Of a DNA stretch of 64,000 nucleotides, positions 17,631 through 25,640 are shown piece after piece. The translations under genes were made by a program, and so were the position numbers. A model generated the notes under the pieces. It was not told the origin of the DNA and did no database searches. It saw nothing but the letters and a program-made list of their open reading frames with translations. Source of the stretch: Peptoniphilus sp. KCTC 25270 (GTDB lineage: Bacteria; Bacillota; Clostridia; Tissierellales; Peptoniphilaceae); NCBI RefSeq assembly GCF_021012875.1, contig NZ_JAJMZJ010000003.1, forward strand, positions 62,001-126,000. The letters run 5' to 3'. Each line of letters starts with the position of its first letter. Position 1 is the first letter of the stretch.

Positions 17631-17660
17631 AAAAAAAGCACCGTCATTTTATGACAGTGC
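17631..17660 (-). terminator. Terminator after the 3D-domain protein gene
   Basis: The minus-strand RNA forms GCACUGUCAU/AUGACGGUGC (17638-17660, one U-G pair) followed by seven U residues, just after the stop codon. Confidence 0.88.
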
Positions 17661-17666
17661 TTTTTC

Positions 17667-18647
17667 TTATTGATTTTCATCTAGAATGTATACAACTACA
17701 TTTCTTCTTCCAAAGCGATACGCTTCAGAACGAGTATTGTAAAATAAATCAATTTTATTTCCTTTGATTGCTCCCCCTGTATCCTCAGCTACAGCAAATC
17801 CGTACGTTGGGAATCCATCGGCTGACTCAATGTATAATTTTGTTCCCAATGGAATTACACGAGGATCTACAGCTACAGCTCCGACTCTTGCACGAGTTCC
17901 CATGGCCGTACGGCTTCCAGCAGAAGGATCATACGCTGTTCCTTGCATTACAATTTTCTTTACGTATTTTTTTCCATGAATCATATTTTCAGGAACCTTC
18001 GTTCCTTCCTCTACGATTTTATTTACTGGTTCTGATAGAATTTGAGAAGCTACCACAAAAGATTGAACCACTTCTCCATCTACGGAACGAGAAAGGATTG
18101 TATCCATGCGAGAACCATTTTTTCCCTCTTGGATTACGCGGCTTTCCCCTTGATACAAATCTGGGTTTTGGCGAACTTCTGTCTGAAATTCCAATACAGT
18201 TTCTTCTGTTGTCTCTTTATCTTCTACACGATGGATTACCAAAATATGTTCTTCATCTAAATCACTATTTACATCTTGAGATAGAGAGTCCAATCCACCA
18301 AGTTCAATATTTAATTCCTCTAAAATTTTTCCTACCTTTAGAGAAGAAACAGAATATTGTTTCTTCTCTCCGCGATCTTTAATGGTAATTTCGTAACCTT
18401 TTTTAATTTTCACTTCAGATACATCTTTCATATTTGTATCTTCACTTGGAAAGGCAACATACCCTTCTTTCAATTCAATTTGATTTTCGTCTAAAAAAGC
18501 ACCTACGGTTTCCGCTTGGGTTGTGTAGGTTTTATTTGTAAATCCATTTTCTAGGACCACTTCTTTCTCTACTGCTGCTCCCATTGTTACAAACAAAGAA
18601 AGGCTTAAACCCATTGTTACAATGGATTTTTTTATTGAAACTTCCAT
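17667..18647 (-). CDS. Cell-wall-associated DUF348/G5/3D-domain protein (YabE-like)
   Basis: The 326 residues begin with a hydrophobic signal segment (8-25), then two DUF348-type repeats (about 30-130), a G5-like region (about 130-215) and a C-terminal 3D domain (about 232-322). The 3D motif residues are visible in TAYDPS, VAVDPRVIPLGT and AEDTGG...KIDLF, giving the three conserved Asp. 3D domains resemble the lytic transglycosylase MltA barrel; relatives such as YabE act in wall turnover. It is a single-gene unit with a terminator. Enzyme activity is an inference. Confidence 0.9.
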   Translation of the reverse strand: MEVSIKKSIVTMGLSLSLFVTMGAAVEKEVVLENGFTNKTYTTQAETVGAFLDENQIELKEGYVAFPSEDTNMKDVSEVKIKKGYEITIKDRGEKKQYSVSSLKVGKILEELNIELGGLDSLSQDVNSDLDEEHILVIHRVEDKETTEETVLEFQTEVRQNPDLYQGESRVIQEGKNGSRMDTILSRSVDGEVVQSFVVASQILSEPVNKIVEEGTKVPENMIHGKKYVKKIVMQGTAYDPSAGSRTAMGTRARVGAVAVDPRVIPLGTKLYIESADGFPTYGFAVAEDTGGAIKGNKIDLFYNTRSEAYRFGRRNVVVYILDENQ

Positions 18648-18811
18648 CTAAATCTCCTTTTTGTTAACACTTTGTAAACTTTTCGCTCTTTAGTATAACC
18701 TATTTTGTCATTTTTGTCAAAAAAGAAAAAAAGAAAAAAGGAGAAGAAAAACCTATGAACATGGCTTGTCTTCTCGCTTTCAGTAAAATATTAAAGAGTG
18801 TTACAAATTCT

Positions 18812-19429
18812 TTACATTTCCTTTAGTGTTTCTACAAAGGACCGCATCATTTTTGCTGTAAATCCCCAAATAATCCGCTCTTCATAAATGTAAAAATAAA
18901 CTGTATCTCGCACTTTTGTAAAATTGTAATCTTTCCCATTTTGAATCCATTCGTAGGGAAAGTCTTCGCTTTCTACACTGGTAAATTCCAACGTATATTG
19001 TAAGGGCTCGTTTTCTAAAAAATACTGGAGAGGAACGGTAAATAAATAGGCCACTTCCCCTGGATTCCCTTTAATTTCTCCCATTTCTATATCTTTAATA
19101 TAACCTACGAAACTATGAATGGCGTTGGAATCTCTCGTTACCAAATAATCCAATTCTTGAATAATTTCCAAATGTTTTGGATCGATAACTAGTTCTTCAA
19201 TGGTTTCTCGAAAAGCTGCTTCTTCCGGCGTTTCCCCGGGCTCAATTTTCCCCCCTGGAAAACTTACTTCATTGGGCTGATTTCTAAGAGTTTTGGCTCG
19301 TTTTTCAAATACAACATGGGGCTCTTCATCTATATCAATAATGGGAATGAGAACGCTGAATAAATGGCGCAAACCCACTGCCGAAATCTCTCGGCCAACA
19401 ATTTTATCTCGAATTTGGTCTATATTCAT
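18812..19429 (-). CDS. Nudix hydrolase, CoA pyrophosphatase type
   Basis: The 205-residue protein has a Nudix box reading GGKIEPGETPEEAAFRETIE, ending in the catalytic EEL. Upstream, VSFPGG corresponds to the UPF0035/NudL signature of CoA-diphosphatases. Such enzymes hydrolyse CoA or acyl-CoA to phosphopantetheine and 3',5'-ADP. The ATG at 19429 has AGGAGG at ideal spacing; an in-frame ATG at 19462 would add 11 residues without a site. Substrate is by family. Confidence 0.88.
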   Translation of the reverse strand: MNIDQIRDKIVGREISAVGLRHLFSVLIPIIDIDEEPHVVFEKRAKTLRNQPNEVSFPGGKIEPGETPEEAAFRETIEELVIDPKHLEIIQELDYLVTRDSNAIHSFVGYIKDIEMGEIKGNPGEVAYLFTVPLQYFLENEPLQYTLEFTSVESEDFPYEWIQNGKDYNFTKVRDTVYFYIYEERIIWGFTAKMMRSFVETLKEM

Positions 19430-19467
19430 AAAACCTCCTAACAAAACGGGAAGAAATTCCATTTCCT

Positions 19468-19536
19468 AACGCAACAAAGGCGCCAAGGAAACCCTTTTGT
19501 GCTTCCGTTGGCGCCGTAGCTTGGTTGAATTCAACC
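19468..19536. repeat. Stacked inverted repeats between mscL and the nudix gene
   Basis: GGCGCCAA near 19471 and TTGGCGCC near 19508 form an 8-bp perfect outer stem, extended with a bulge. Next to it, GGTTGAATTCAACC (19523-19536) is a perfect 14-base palindrome. The U tail on the minus strand is poor (UUUGUUG), so it is only a weak terminator for mscL. Confidence 0.5.
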
Positions 19537-19545
19537 TACAGAAAC

Positions 19546-20010
19546 TTAAACGGTTTCTGCTAATTCACTTGTACAGTGTGGGCAACGAGTGGCTGCAATA
19601 TCCACTTCTGATTTACAGAATGGACAAGTTTTTGTTGTAGCTGCCTCTTCTGCTTCTTCTTTTTTCTCAAAACGACTTCTCAATCCTGCTACTTGTTTCA
19701 CTACCATAAAAATAACAAAAGCAATAATTAAGAAATCAATGATGTTTTGAATAAAAGAACCATAGGCAATTACACCTGCGCCCGCTTCTTGTGCCGCGGC
19801 CAATGTTGGATAATCATTGCCGTCTAAAGCTACAAACAGACCAGTGAAATCTACTCCACCCATGGCCAAACCTATAACTGGCATAATAATGTCATTTACC
19901 AAGGAAGTAACAATTTTACCAAAGGCTCCCCCAATGATTACACCAACAGCTAAGTCAAGGACATTCCCTTGGGCAATGAATTCCTTGAACTCTTGCATAG
20001 TACTTTTCAT
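19546..20010 (-). CDS. mscL: Large-conductance mechanosensitive channel with zinc-ribbon tail
   Basis: MscL is an inner-membrane emergency valve for hypo-osmotic shock. The 154 residues start [23 protein letters not shown], with the gating helix and TM1 (about 15-45), a periplasmic loop, and TM2 (about 85-105). An added C-terminal ribbon has CPFCKSE and CPHCTSE (two CxxC pairs, about 132-152), absent from the E. coli protein but seen in other clostridial MscL. I chose 20010 over 20022 because GAGGTG is properly spaced only for 20010. Confidence 0.93.
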   Translation of the reverse strand: MKSTMQEFKEFIAQGNVLDLAVGVIIGGAFGKIVTSLVNDIIMPVIGLAMGGVDFTGLFVALDGNDYPTLAAAQEAGAGVIAYGSFIQNIIDFLIIAFVIFMVVKQVAGLRSRFEKKEEAEEAATTKTCPFCKSEVDIAATRCPHCTSELAETV

Positions 20011-20127
20011 AATACACCTCATACCTTAAATATTTTATAATTTCTATAAAGTATATACCCCTTTTCCTTTACATTATTCATAATTCTAGTAGGTTTTTTT
20101 ATTTTCTTAAAGATTTTTCCCAATCAT

Positions 20128-20135
20128 GCTATAAT
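20128..20135 (+). promoter_or_regulatory. Extended -10 promoter of the deaminase gene
   Basis: TG (20127-20128), one base, then TATAAT (20130-20135) precede an AGGAGG site; the -35 region is poor. Confidence 0.6.
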
Positions 20136-20155
20136 ATTAAAAAAAGGAGGTTCTT

Positions 20156-20575
20156 ATGCGAAAAACTTGGGATGAATATTTTATGGAAATTACAGAGATG
20201 GTTGCCAGCCGTTCCACTTGTGATCGCGCTTTTGTTGGTTGCGTTTTGGTAAACAAGGACTATCGAATCGTATCTACTGGATACAATGGGTCCGTCGCTG
20301 GGAATCCTCACTGTAACGATATTGGTCACACCATGCGAGATGGCCATTGTATTGCTACTATTCACGCAGAAATGAACGCTTTGTTGTATTGTGCCAAAGA
20401 AGGAATCCCCGTTAAGGACACTCGGGCATATGTCACCCATTTCCCTTGTCTAAATTGCACCAAAGCTTTAATTCAAGCAGGAATTCGGGAAATTATTTAC
20501 CGAAACGATTATCGAATCGATCCTTACGCCATTGAATTATTGGAAAAAAATCATATTGTCTATCGAAAAATATAA
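20156..20575 (+). CDS. dCMP/cytidine deaminase family protein (ComEB-like)
   Basis: The 139-residue zinc deaminase has the HAE motif in ATIHAEMNALLYC (about 63-75) and the paired cysteines PCLNC (about 92-96). A putative extra zinc site uses Cys and His residues near RSTCDRAFVG and GNPHCNDIGH. This layout matches deoxycytidylate deaminases, which make dUMP for thymidylate synthesis. It is a single-gene unit convergent with the RNase H operon. Confidence 0.92.
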   Translation: MRKTWDEYFMEITEMVASRSTCDRAFVGCVLVNKDYRIVSTGYNGSVAGNPHCNDIGHTMRDGHCIATIHAEMNALLYCAKEGIPVKDTRAYVTHFPCLNCTKALIQAGIREIIYRNDYRIDPYAIELLEKNHIVYRKI

Positions 20576-20600
20576 AAAAAAGAAAGCCCTTAGGCTTTCT
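20574..20600 (-). terminator. Terminator of the larE-larC-RNase H operon
   Basis: AGAAAGCC (20581-20588) and GGCTTTCT (20593-20600) form an 8-bp stem followed on the minus strand by eight U residues. The stem overlaps the last codons of the RNase H gene. Confidence 0.85.
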
Positions 20601-21204
20601 CTACGGCTTCTTTTGCCAATTGATCGGCTCGCTCATTTCCTTCAATTCCCGTGTGAGCCGCCACTTTTATAAATTCCACATCCAAACGATCCGAAATGGT
20701 ATCATAGTATGCTTTGTATTCTATGGTGCCTTTTTTGTTGCGCTTCCATTCCCCTTTGGCCCAGTGGGCAATTCCAGCATAGTCATAATGAAGATAAAGT
20801 TTTTTCATCCCCAATTCTAAGGCCCGTTTCATCGCGGCCATCGCTCCATAAATTTCCCCTGCTACATTTCGCATGGAGCTCATGTCTTCCTCTTTTAAGC
20901 GAAGGGAATCTTCTTCTTTCCAATCTTTTCCCTCTAAGACCATTCCGTAACTAAAACTATGGTTGCTTGCATCAAAGGAGCCATCTACATAGGCAATACA
21001 TTCTCCCTCTAACAAATCCTCTTTGCCCTTTAGGGTGGTTCCAATTCCTCCCCCCATATAATTTTGGGCTTCTTCCTCGGTTGGAAAAGATTTGTATTCT
21101 GCTCCCTTAAAACCATGTACCTGCTCTTTGCATTGGTCCCATGAATGAAAAATTCCCGTTTTATGACCTTTTCTTACGGCATAAAATTTTTTCTTCACCT
21201 TCAT
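20590..21204 (-). CDS. Ribonuclease H1 with N-terminal viroplasmin-like domain
   Basis: The 204 residues begin with a viroplasmin/hybrid-binding module (KKFYAVRKGHKTGIFHSWDQC, 4-50). An RNase H fold follows, with catalytic acids visible in AYVDGSF (Asp about 74), GEIYGAM (Glu), HYDYAGI (Asp) and GNERADQLA (Asp). It degrades RNA in RNA-DNA hybrids. Its start overlaps the larC stop by four bases, so it is the last gene of the larE-larC unit although functionally unrelated. Confidence 0.93.
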   Translation of the reverse strand: MKVKKKFYAVRKGHKTGIFHSWDQCKEQVHGFKGAEYKSFPTEEEAQNYMGGGIGTTLKGKEDLLEGECIAYVDGSFDASNHSFSYGMVLEGKDWKEEDSLRLKEEDMSSMRNVAGEIYGAMAAMKRALELGMKKLYLHYDYAGIAHWAKGEWKRNKKGTIEYKAYYDTISDRLDVEFIKVAAHTGIEGNERADQLAKEAVEKA

Positions 21205-22487
21205 TCTCCCCCTTCACAAAGAGATTTTTTTGCCTGATCCAAAGTTTGACGCAGTGTCCAATTTTCTTTTAACGCAATTTTTCTCAAATCTTCGTATTCA
21301 AAACTTTCCTTCGCATGGTTTTCCCAAAGGCCTCGTTTTACGTGAAATTCTTCTCCTTTTAAGGAGTGTTGCGAAAAGTTTCTTTCCCATTCAACTTTTT
21401 CTAAAGGAATTTTTTTCAACCCAAGAGTTGTCGTATGCAAAAATAAAATTTCCTTCATTTTTTCTTGGTTTGGTAAATCCGTCAATACGTCAATACGATG
21501 ACCTGGACGATTTTTCTTCATAAAAATTGGTGTAAAGGTTACATCTCGCGCACCAGAATCAAAGAGTTTTTCCATTAAAAACCCCAATTCCTCTCCCGTC
21601 ATATCATCTACATTGCAAGAATACCAAACCGGCAATGTCTCCTCTTCCTCTTCCAAAATAGATACTCGAAGAACGTTGGGAAGTTCATTGTCCCGCGTTC
21701 CAGCTCCATAACCGGTAGCTAGAATTCGCCCCTTTCCATGAGTGGAAAATTCATCACACAAAGCAGCCACAATCGCCGCTCCCGTTGGAGTCGTTAATTC
21801 TTTTTCCTGATAAATTCCACCAATTGGTGCATGGATTTTCTCTAAAATTTTTGTAGTCGCAGGGGTAGGAACAGGATAATCCCCATGGGCGCAGTGAACC
21901 ATTCCCCCACCTGTATTGATAATAGAAAATACTACCTTGTCAATTTCAAATACATGAAAGAAATAGGCCGCTCCCAAAGCGTCTACAATACTATCCAATT
22001 CTCCCACTTCGTGGAAATGCACTTCTTCTATGGTAGAGCCGTGAACAAAAGCTTCCGCCTCTGCCAACTCCAAATAAATTTTTTTAGCCGTTTCCTTTAC
22101 CTTTTTTTCAAAAGAAGAATGGTCAATTATGTGAAACACTTCGTTTATCCCTCTGTGTTCATGATGAGAGTGTGTATGGGTATGGTCGTGGTCATGAAAG
22201 TGAGAATGATCGTGATGATGAGCATGATGATGATCGTGATGATGATTGTGATCGTTACCATGAGAATGATAAGAATCTTCTAATTTTTCTTCTTCCCCTT
22301 TTAGGTTAAAATACGTGGCTGTAATGCCTTGACGATTCACTTTTTCCAATAGAAAATCTTCTCGATTCAAGCCAAAATCTTTCAAGCAAGAAAAAAATTC
22401 ATCTCCCTCAGCTCCCAAATCCAAAAGGGCGCCAATAAACATATTTCCACTAATCCCACTAAATGGTTCTACAAATAAAGTTCTCAT
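21201..22487 (-). CDS. larC: Nickel-pincer cofactor biosynthesis protein LarC
   Basis: LarC inserts nickel into the pyridinium dithiocarboxylate mononucleotide made by LarB and LarE, using CTP. The 428 residues begin FVEPFSGISGNMFIGALLDLG, the family signature, and include VHFHEVGELDSIVDALG and TPTGAAIVAAL. A His-rich segment (about 75-112) could hold nickel. Unlike lactobacilli, where LarC needs a frameshift between two ORFs, this is a single intact frame. It overlaps larE and the RNase H gene by four bases each. Confidence 0.95.
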   Translation of the reverse strand: MRTLFVEPFSGISGNMFIGALLDLGAEGDEFFSCLKDFGLNREDFLLEKVNRQGITATYFNLKGEEEKLEDSYHSHGNDHNHHHDHHHAHHHDHSHFHDHDHTHTHSHHEHRGINEVFHIIDHSSFEKKVKETAKKIYLELAEAEAFVHGSTIEEVHFHEVGELDSIVDALGAAYFFHVFEIDKVVFSIINTGGGMVHCAHGDYPVPTPATTKILEKIHAPIGGIYQEKELTTPTGAAIVAALCDEFSTHGKGRILATGYGAGTRDNELPNVLRVSILEEEEETLPVWYSCNVDDMTGEELGFLMEKLFDSGARDVTFTPIFMKKNRPGHRIDVLTDLPNQEKMKEILFLHTTTLGLKKIPLEKVEWERNFSQHSLKGEEFHVKRGLWENHAKESFEYEDLRKIALKENWTLRQTLDQAKKSLCEGGE

Positions 22488-23290
22488 TCTGCCTCCAAAA
22501 CTAGATTGGTCGATCCGGTTTTATAGCCAAACAAATCCAACGTTACATATATAAATCCAAGTTTTCTTAACTCTTCAAAAACTTGTTCTCGGTCGTTGGC
22601 CATAAAGCGTTCAAAATCTTCTGGTAACAATTCAATGCGACATAAGTTTCCATGATAGCGTAAGCGACAATTCTTATACCCCAGCCCTTGAAGCAAACTT
22701 TCCCCTTGATCTACCAAGGAAAGATTCTCTTTTGTCAAAGGCGTTCCATAGGGTATCCGACTGGCCAAACAAGCCGCTGAAGGCTTGTTCCAAGTTGGCA
22801 AATCGTAACATTCTTTGGAATATTTTCGAATTTCTTCCTTGCTTAAACCCATTTCTCGCAAAGGGCTTAAAACTTTCAATTCCTCTAAAGCCTTCATTCC
22901 AGGGCGATAATCCCCTTCATCGTCTATATTGGATCCATCGGCCAAATAGGCAAAACCTTCTTTTTTGGTTTCTTCCAAAATATCTTCGAAAATAGAATGC
23001 TTACAGAAATAACAACGATCGGCTTCGTTTCGATAAATTTTCTCTTCTTCCCAAGGATCTGATTTTATTGTTTTTACATTCCAATGATTCATTTCTGCAA
23101 TGGCATGGGCTTCATACACATCCCGTTGCGGATTCATTGGACTCACTATAAAATAACCTTTTACATTTTCCGGTCCCAAAACTTCATTGGCCACAGCCAT
23201 TAGAAAAGTGCTGTCTACCCCGCCACTATAGGCAATGGCTAGGCGTTTCAATTGTTTCAATTGCTCTTTTAAGCCTTGTAATTTATCCAT
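22484..23290 (-). CDS. larE: ATP-dependent sulfur transferase LarE
   Basis: LarE adds sulfur to the carboxylated nicotinate nucleotide on the way to the nickel-pincer cofactor. The 268 residues have the PP-loop AYSGGVDST (20-28) and C174 in SAACLASR, matching the sacrificial Cys176 of the Lactiplantibacillus enzyme. Additional cysteines C93 and C96 (RCYFCKH) raise the possibility of the iron-sulfur, non-sacrificial LarE type. It starts an operon with larC, using its own extended -10 promoter. No larA or larB is in the window. Confidence 0.93.
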   Translation of the reverse strand: MDKLQGLKEQLKQLKRLAIAYSGGVDSTFLMAVANEVLGPENVKGYFIVSPMNPQRDVYEAHAIAEMNHWNVKTIKSDPWEEEKIYRNEADRCYFCKHSIFEDILEETKKEGFAYLADGSNIDDEGDYRPGMKALEELKVLSPLREMGLSKEEIRKYSKECYDLPTWNKPSAACLASRIPYGTPLTKENLSLVDQGESLLQGLGYKNCRLRYHGNLCRIELLPEDFERFMANDREQVFEELRKLGFIYVTLDLFGYKTGSTNLVLEAE

Positions 23291-23328
23291 AGTCTCCTCA
23301 ATTTCTTTCCAAATTCCTAATTATAGAT

Positions 23329-23337
23329 ATTGTACCA
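23329..23337 (-). promoter_or_regulatory. Extended -10 promoter of larE
   Basis: On the minus strand TG-G-TACAAT (23329-23337) lies about 40 bases before larE. It follows the terminator of the upstream operon, so larE-larC is an independent unit. Confidence 0.55.
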
Positions 23338-23393
23338 CAAAATGGAAAAACTGCTATTTTTCGGAGATATTTCCTTCCAAAAACTCGTTCCAA

Positions 23394-23423
23394 TAAAAAA
23401 TCGACTAGAATCCTCTAGTCGAT
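23394..23423 (-). terminator. Terminator of the ABC/FmdE-like operon
   Basis: ATCGACTAGA (23400-23409) and TCTAGTCGAT (23414-23423) form a perfect 10-bp stem with a U run on the minus strand. It overlaps the end of the FmdE-like gene. Confidence 0.93.
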
Positions 23424-23948
23424 CTCTCCGTTCCTAATGAAAATATCTGAACCTTTTGCCTTCAAAATTTCTTGGGCTACTTGATTTCTCACTTCATTGG
23501 TCTTTTGAATCAATTCTTCGTCTGCTTTGCTCCCCGCCTTTTTTAATTTTCGGCTATACATGTAAAATTCTTCTGGAACCATTCCTTCCTTTACTTGGAA
23601 TGTATATCTTTTCCCTTGCTCCTTATTTTCAAATAGGAAATAATACTTTCCTCCATTGGGCCCTTCTGGAGCTTGGACCTTGCTCAATACTTCTTCTGCC
23701 ATATCAATAACGGTATCCTCGCCCAAAACAAATTTCGCCGTATCTATAATGGCCTGGCCATTTTTTCCAATTCCTGTATAAAAATACCACCCGCCTCTTT
23801 CATGGCGATTTTCTTCTGTAAGAAAAGAAGACAACATCTTATAGGAAAGAGCCACCCCCGCAAAAAGAGTTCCCTTGTGGTTTTCTAAACATTCCTTGTG
23901 AGAAAATTCTATTTTTTTATTTTTTTCGTAAATGATTAAATTTTCCAT
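23415..23948 (-). CDS. FmdE-like protein of an ABC transporter operon
   Basis: The 177-residue soluble protein is not well characterised. The segment HKGTLFAGVALSYKMLSS (about 24-41) resembles the HGHxCPGxALGYRM start of FmdE-type domains, though the Cys-Pro is replaced by Phe-Ala. GQAIIDTAKFVLGEDTVID and GKRYTFQVKEG fit later FmdE blocks. FmdE domains bind zinc or other metals, but some ligands seem to be missing here. Its ATG overlaps the stop of the binding-protein gene by one base. It is last in the operon. FmdE membership is tentative. Confidence 0.5.
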   Translation of the reverse strand: MENLIIYEKNKKIEFSHKECLENHKGTLFAGVALSYKMLSSFLTEENRHERGGWYFYTGIGKNGQAIIDTAKFVLGEDTVIDMAEEVLSKVQAPEGPNGGKYYFLFENKEQGKRYTFQVKEGMVPEEFYMYSRKLKKAGSKADEELIQKTNEVRNQVAQEILKAKGSDIFIRNGEID

Positions 23949-24952
23949 TATTTTACAAATAAAGTCTCCACATCCAATTCCTTTTCAATCATATTGGTTT
24001 CCAACATGAAATCAGCCGTTCTCTTGAAACCTTCTATATCGCTATCTTTAATTTCTGTGGAAAAATCATACATTTTTACCATATCTTCATAAGATTTTTC
24101 GTCAATAGAAAGCTCTTTCATAACAATTTCTTTCGTTTCTTCTGGATTGTTGTCCATATATTCTTGAATTTTTTCTTGGGCTTCACCCAATTTTTCCACT
24201 ACATCTGGATGTTCATTATAAAATTCTTCCGAAACGGCAACGCAAATAATCGCATCAATTAAGCCTTTTCCATTTACCACTTGGTGTTTGCCCGCACTTA
24301 GTGCTTTATATCCCGCTGGACCACCTAAAAGAGCACCATCCACGGCGCCAGATTCCAAAGCGGCCAAAGCATCTGGAATAGACATATCCAAATATTCCAC
24401 ATCATCAACGGTCATATTTCCTGATTTTAAGTAAGCAAGTAACAATTCATGCAAATTCGTTCCAATCGGTCCTGCGATTTTTTTGCCTCTCAAAGATTCT
24501 GGAGAGGTAATTCCTTCATCTGTTGAATACAAAGCAAATGCTTCTGGACCTCTTGAATACATATTTAATACCTTAAGATCCACTCCATTGGCTTTTCCTA
24601 AAATGGCAGAAGATCCTCCTAAGGCGTAGAGAACTTGCACATCTCCTGAGGCCAAAGCTTGGGTTTGCTCTGCGCCACTGGTAATTTCTGCGTAATTGAT
24701 TTTCACACCCGGCATGGTCTCTTCAAAAATCTTTTTGTTTTTTTCCACAATGGATGGCACGTTCAAAGGGGAAGTAACATACGTTACCGTTAACTCATCC
24801 ACCGATAATTTTTCCCCTGAAGCTTCCGTTGCCGCCCCATTGTTGTTTGTCTCTACAGCTTCTTTGTTTTCTCCGTTTTCTTGACCGCTGCCACAGGCCA
24901 CAAGAACAAACAAAGAAAGAACACATAATAAAACACTATATAGTTTCTTCAT
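23948..24952 (-). CDS. ABC transporter substrate-binding lipoprotein (NMT1/SsuA type)
   Basis: The 334-residue extracellular receptor has a signal peptide with lipobox LVAC (Cys about 20), an Asn/Glu-rich spacer, then a type II binding fold (TVTYVTSPLNVPSIVEKNK...). The block GPIGTNLHELLLAYL is typical of NMT1/THI5 and sulfonate-binding receptors. Substrates in this superfamily range from taurine to pyrimidines, so the ligand cannot be fixed. It overlaps the ATPase gene by 17 bases and has a GGAG site. Confidence 0.9.
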   Translation of the reverse strand: MKKLYSVLLCVLSLFVLVACGSGQENGENKEAVETNNNGAATEASGEKLSVDELTVTYVTSPLNVPSIVEKNKKIFEETMPGVKINYAEITSGAEQTQALASGDVQVLYALGGSSAILGKANGVDLKVLNMYSRGPEAFALYSTDEGITSPESLRGKKIAGPIGTNLHELLLAYLKSGNMTVDDVEYLDMSIPDALAALESGAVDGALLGGPAGYKALSAGKHQVVNGKGLIDAIICVAVSEEFYNEHPDVVEKLGEAQEKIQEYMDNNPEETKEIVMKELSIDEKSYEDMVKMYDFSTEIKDSDIEGFKRTADFMLETNMIEKELDVETLFVK

Positions 24953-25640
24953 TTTTTTCTCCTTTTATTAAATGCAAAAAATATTCTTTTAATTCTTCTT
25001 CCGTTAAAGATTGATCTTTCAGATAAAAATCCGATAAAATCTCTCCTTTTTTCATAATAATAATTCTCTCCCCTAGTAAAAATGCCTCGTCAATGGAATG
25101 GGTTACAAACAAAAATCCTCTTTTGGTTACATCCACAATTTCCAAAAGTTGTTTTTGCATTTCCGAACGGGTAAATCCATCTAAGGCCGCAAAAGGCTCA
25201 TCCATTAATAGGTAGTTCTTGTTCGCCACCATGGCCCGGGCCAAACTAACTCGACTCTGCATCCCCCCGGAAAGTTGGGAGGGATAGGCCGTTTCAAACC
25301 CCGATAATTTAACCATTTTTATCCACTTGTCTACTTCTTCTTTCTCTACCTCATCCTTTAGAGAAAACTCGATATTTTCACGTACATTCTTCCAAGGAAA
25401 AAGTCTAGGATTTTGAAATACCATAGAAGGATCAATCTCATGAAAAAGAATTTCCCCTTCCGTTTGTTCTTCCAATCCCGAAATTAATTTTAATAGAGTA
25501 CTCTTTCCACAACCAGACTCTCCAATTAAAATCGTTCTTTCCTCCCTATTCAGATTCAAAGTCAAATCAGAAACGGCTCGGAAAGGCTTGCCAGCAATGG
25601 AGTAAATCTTGCTCACATTTTTAAGAGTTATACCATTCAT
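24936..25640 (-). CDS. ABC transporter ATP-binding protein (SsuB/TauB type)
   Basis: The 234-residue ATPase has Walker A GESGCGKST (about 38-46), the Q-loop MVFQNPRLFPW, signature LSGGMQSR (about 121) and Walker B YLLMDEPFAALD, with H-loop FVTHSID. This is the nitrate/sulfonate/taurine subfamily. It powers the importer with the permease and lipoprotein next to it and overlaps both genes. Confidence 0.93.
   Translation of the reverse strand: MNGITLKNVSKIYSIAGKPFRAVSDLTLNLNREERTILIGESGCGKSTLLKLISGLEEQTEGEILFHEIDPSMVFQNPRLFPWKNVRENIEFSLKDEVEKEEVDKWIKMVKLSGFETAYPSQLSGGMQSRVSLARAMVANKNYLLMDEPFAALDGFTRSEMQKQLLEIVDVTKRGFLFVTHSIDEAFLLGERIIIMKKGEILSDFYLKDQSLTEEELKEYFLHLIKGEKNEETI

Noticed and set aside
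17768-18382. A 204-codon plus-strand ORF opposite the 3D-domain gene
   Set aside because: It is antisense to a well-supported gene, Leu/Phe/His-rich without domain pattern, and has no ribosome site.
22150-22265. Short repeated triplets that look like a DNA repeat or CRISPR-like array
   Set aside because: They encode the His-rich stretch of LarC in frame; there are no fixed-length repeats and spacers.
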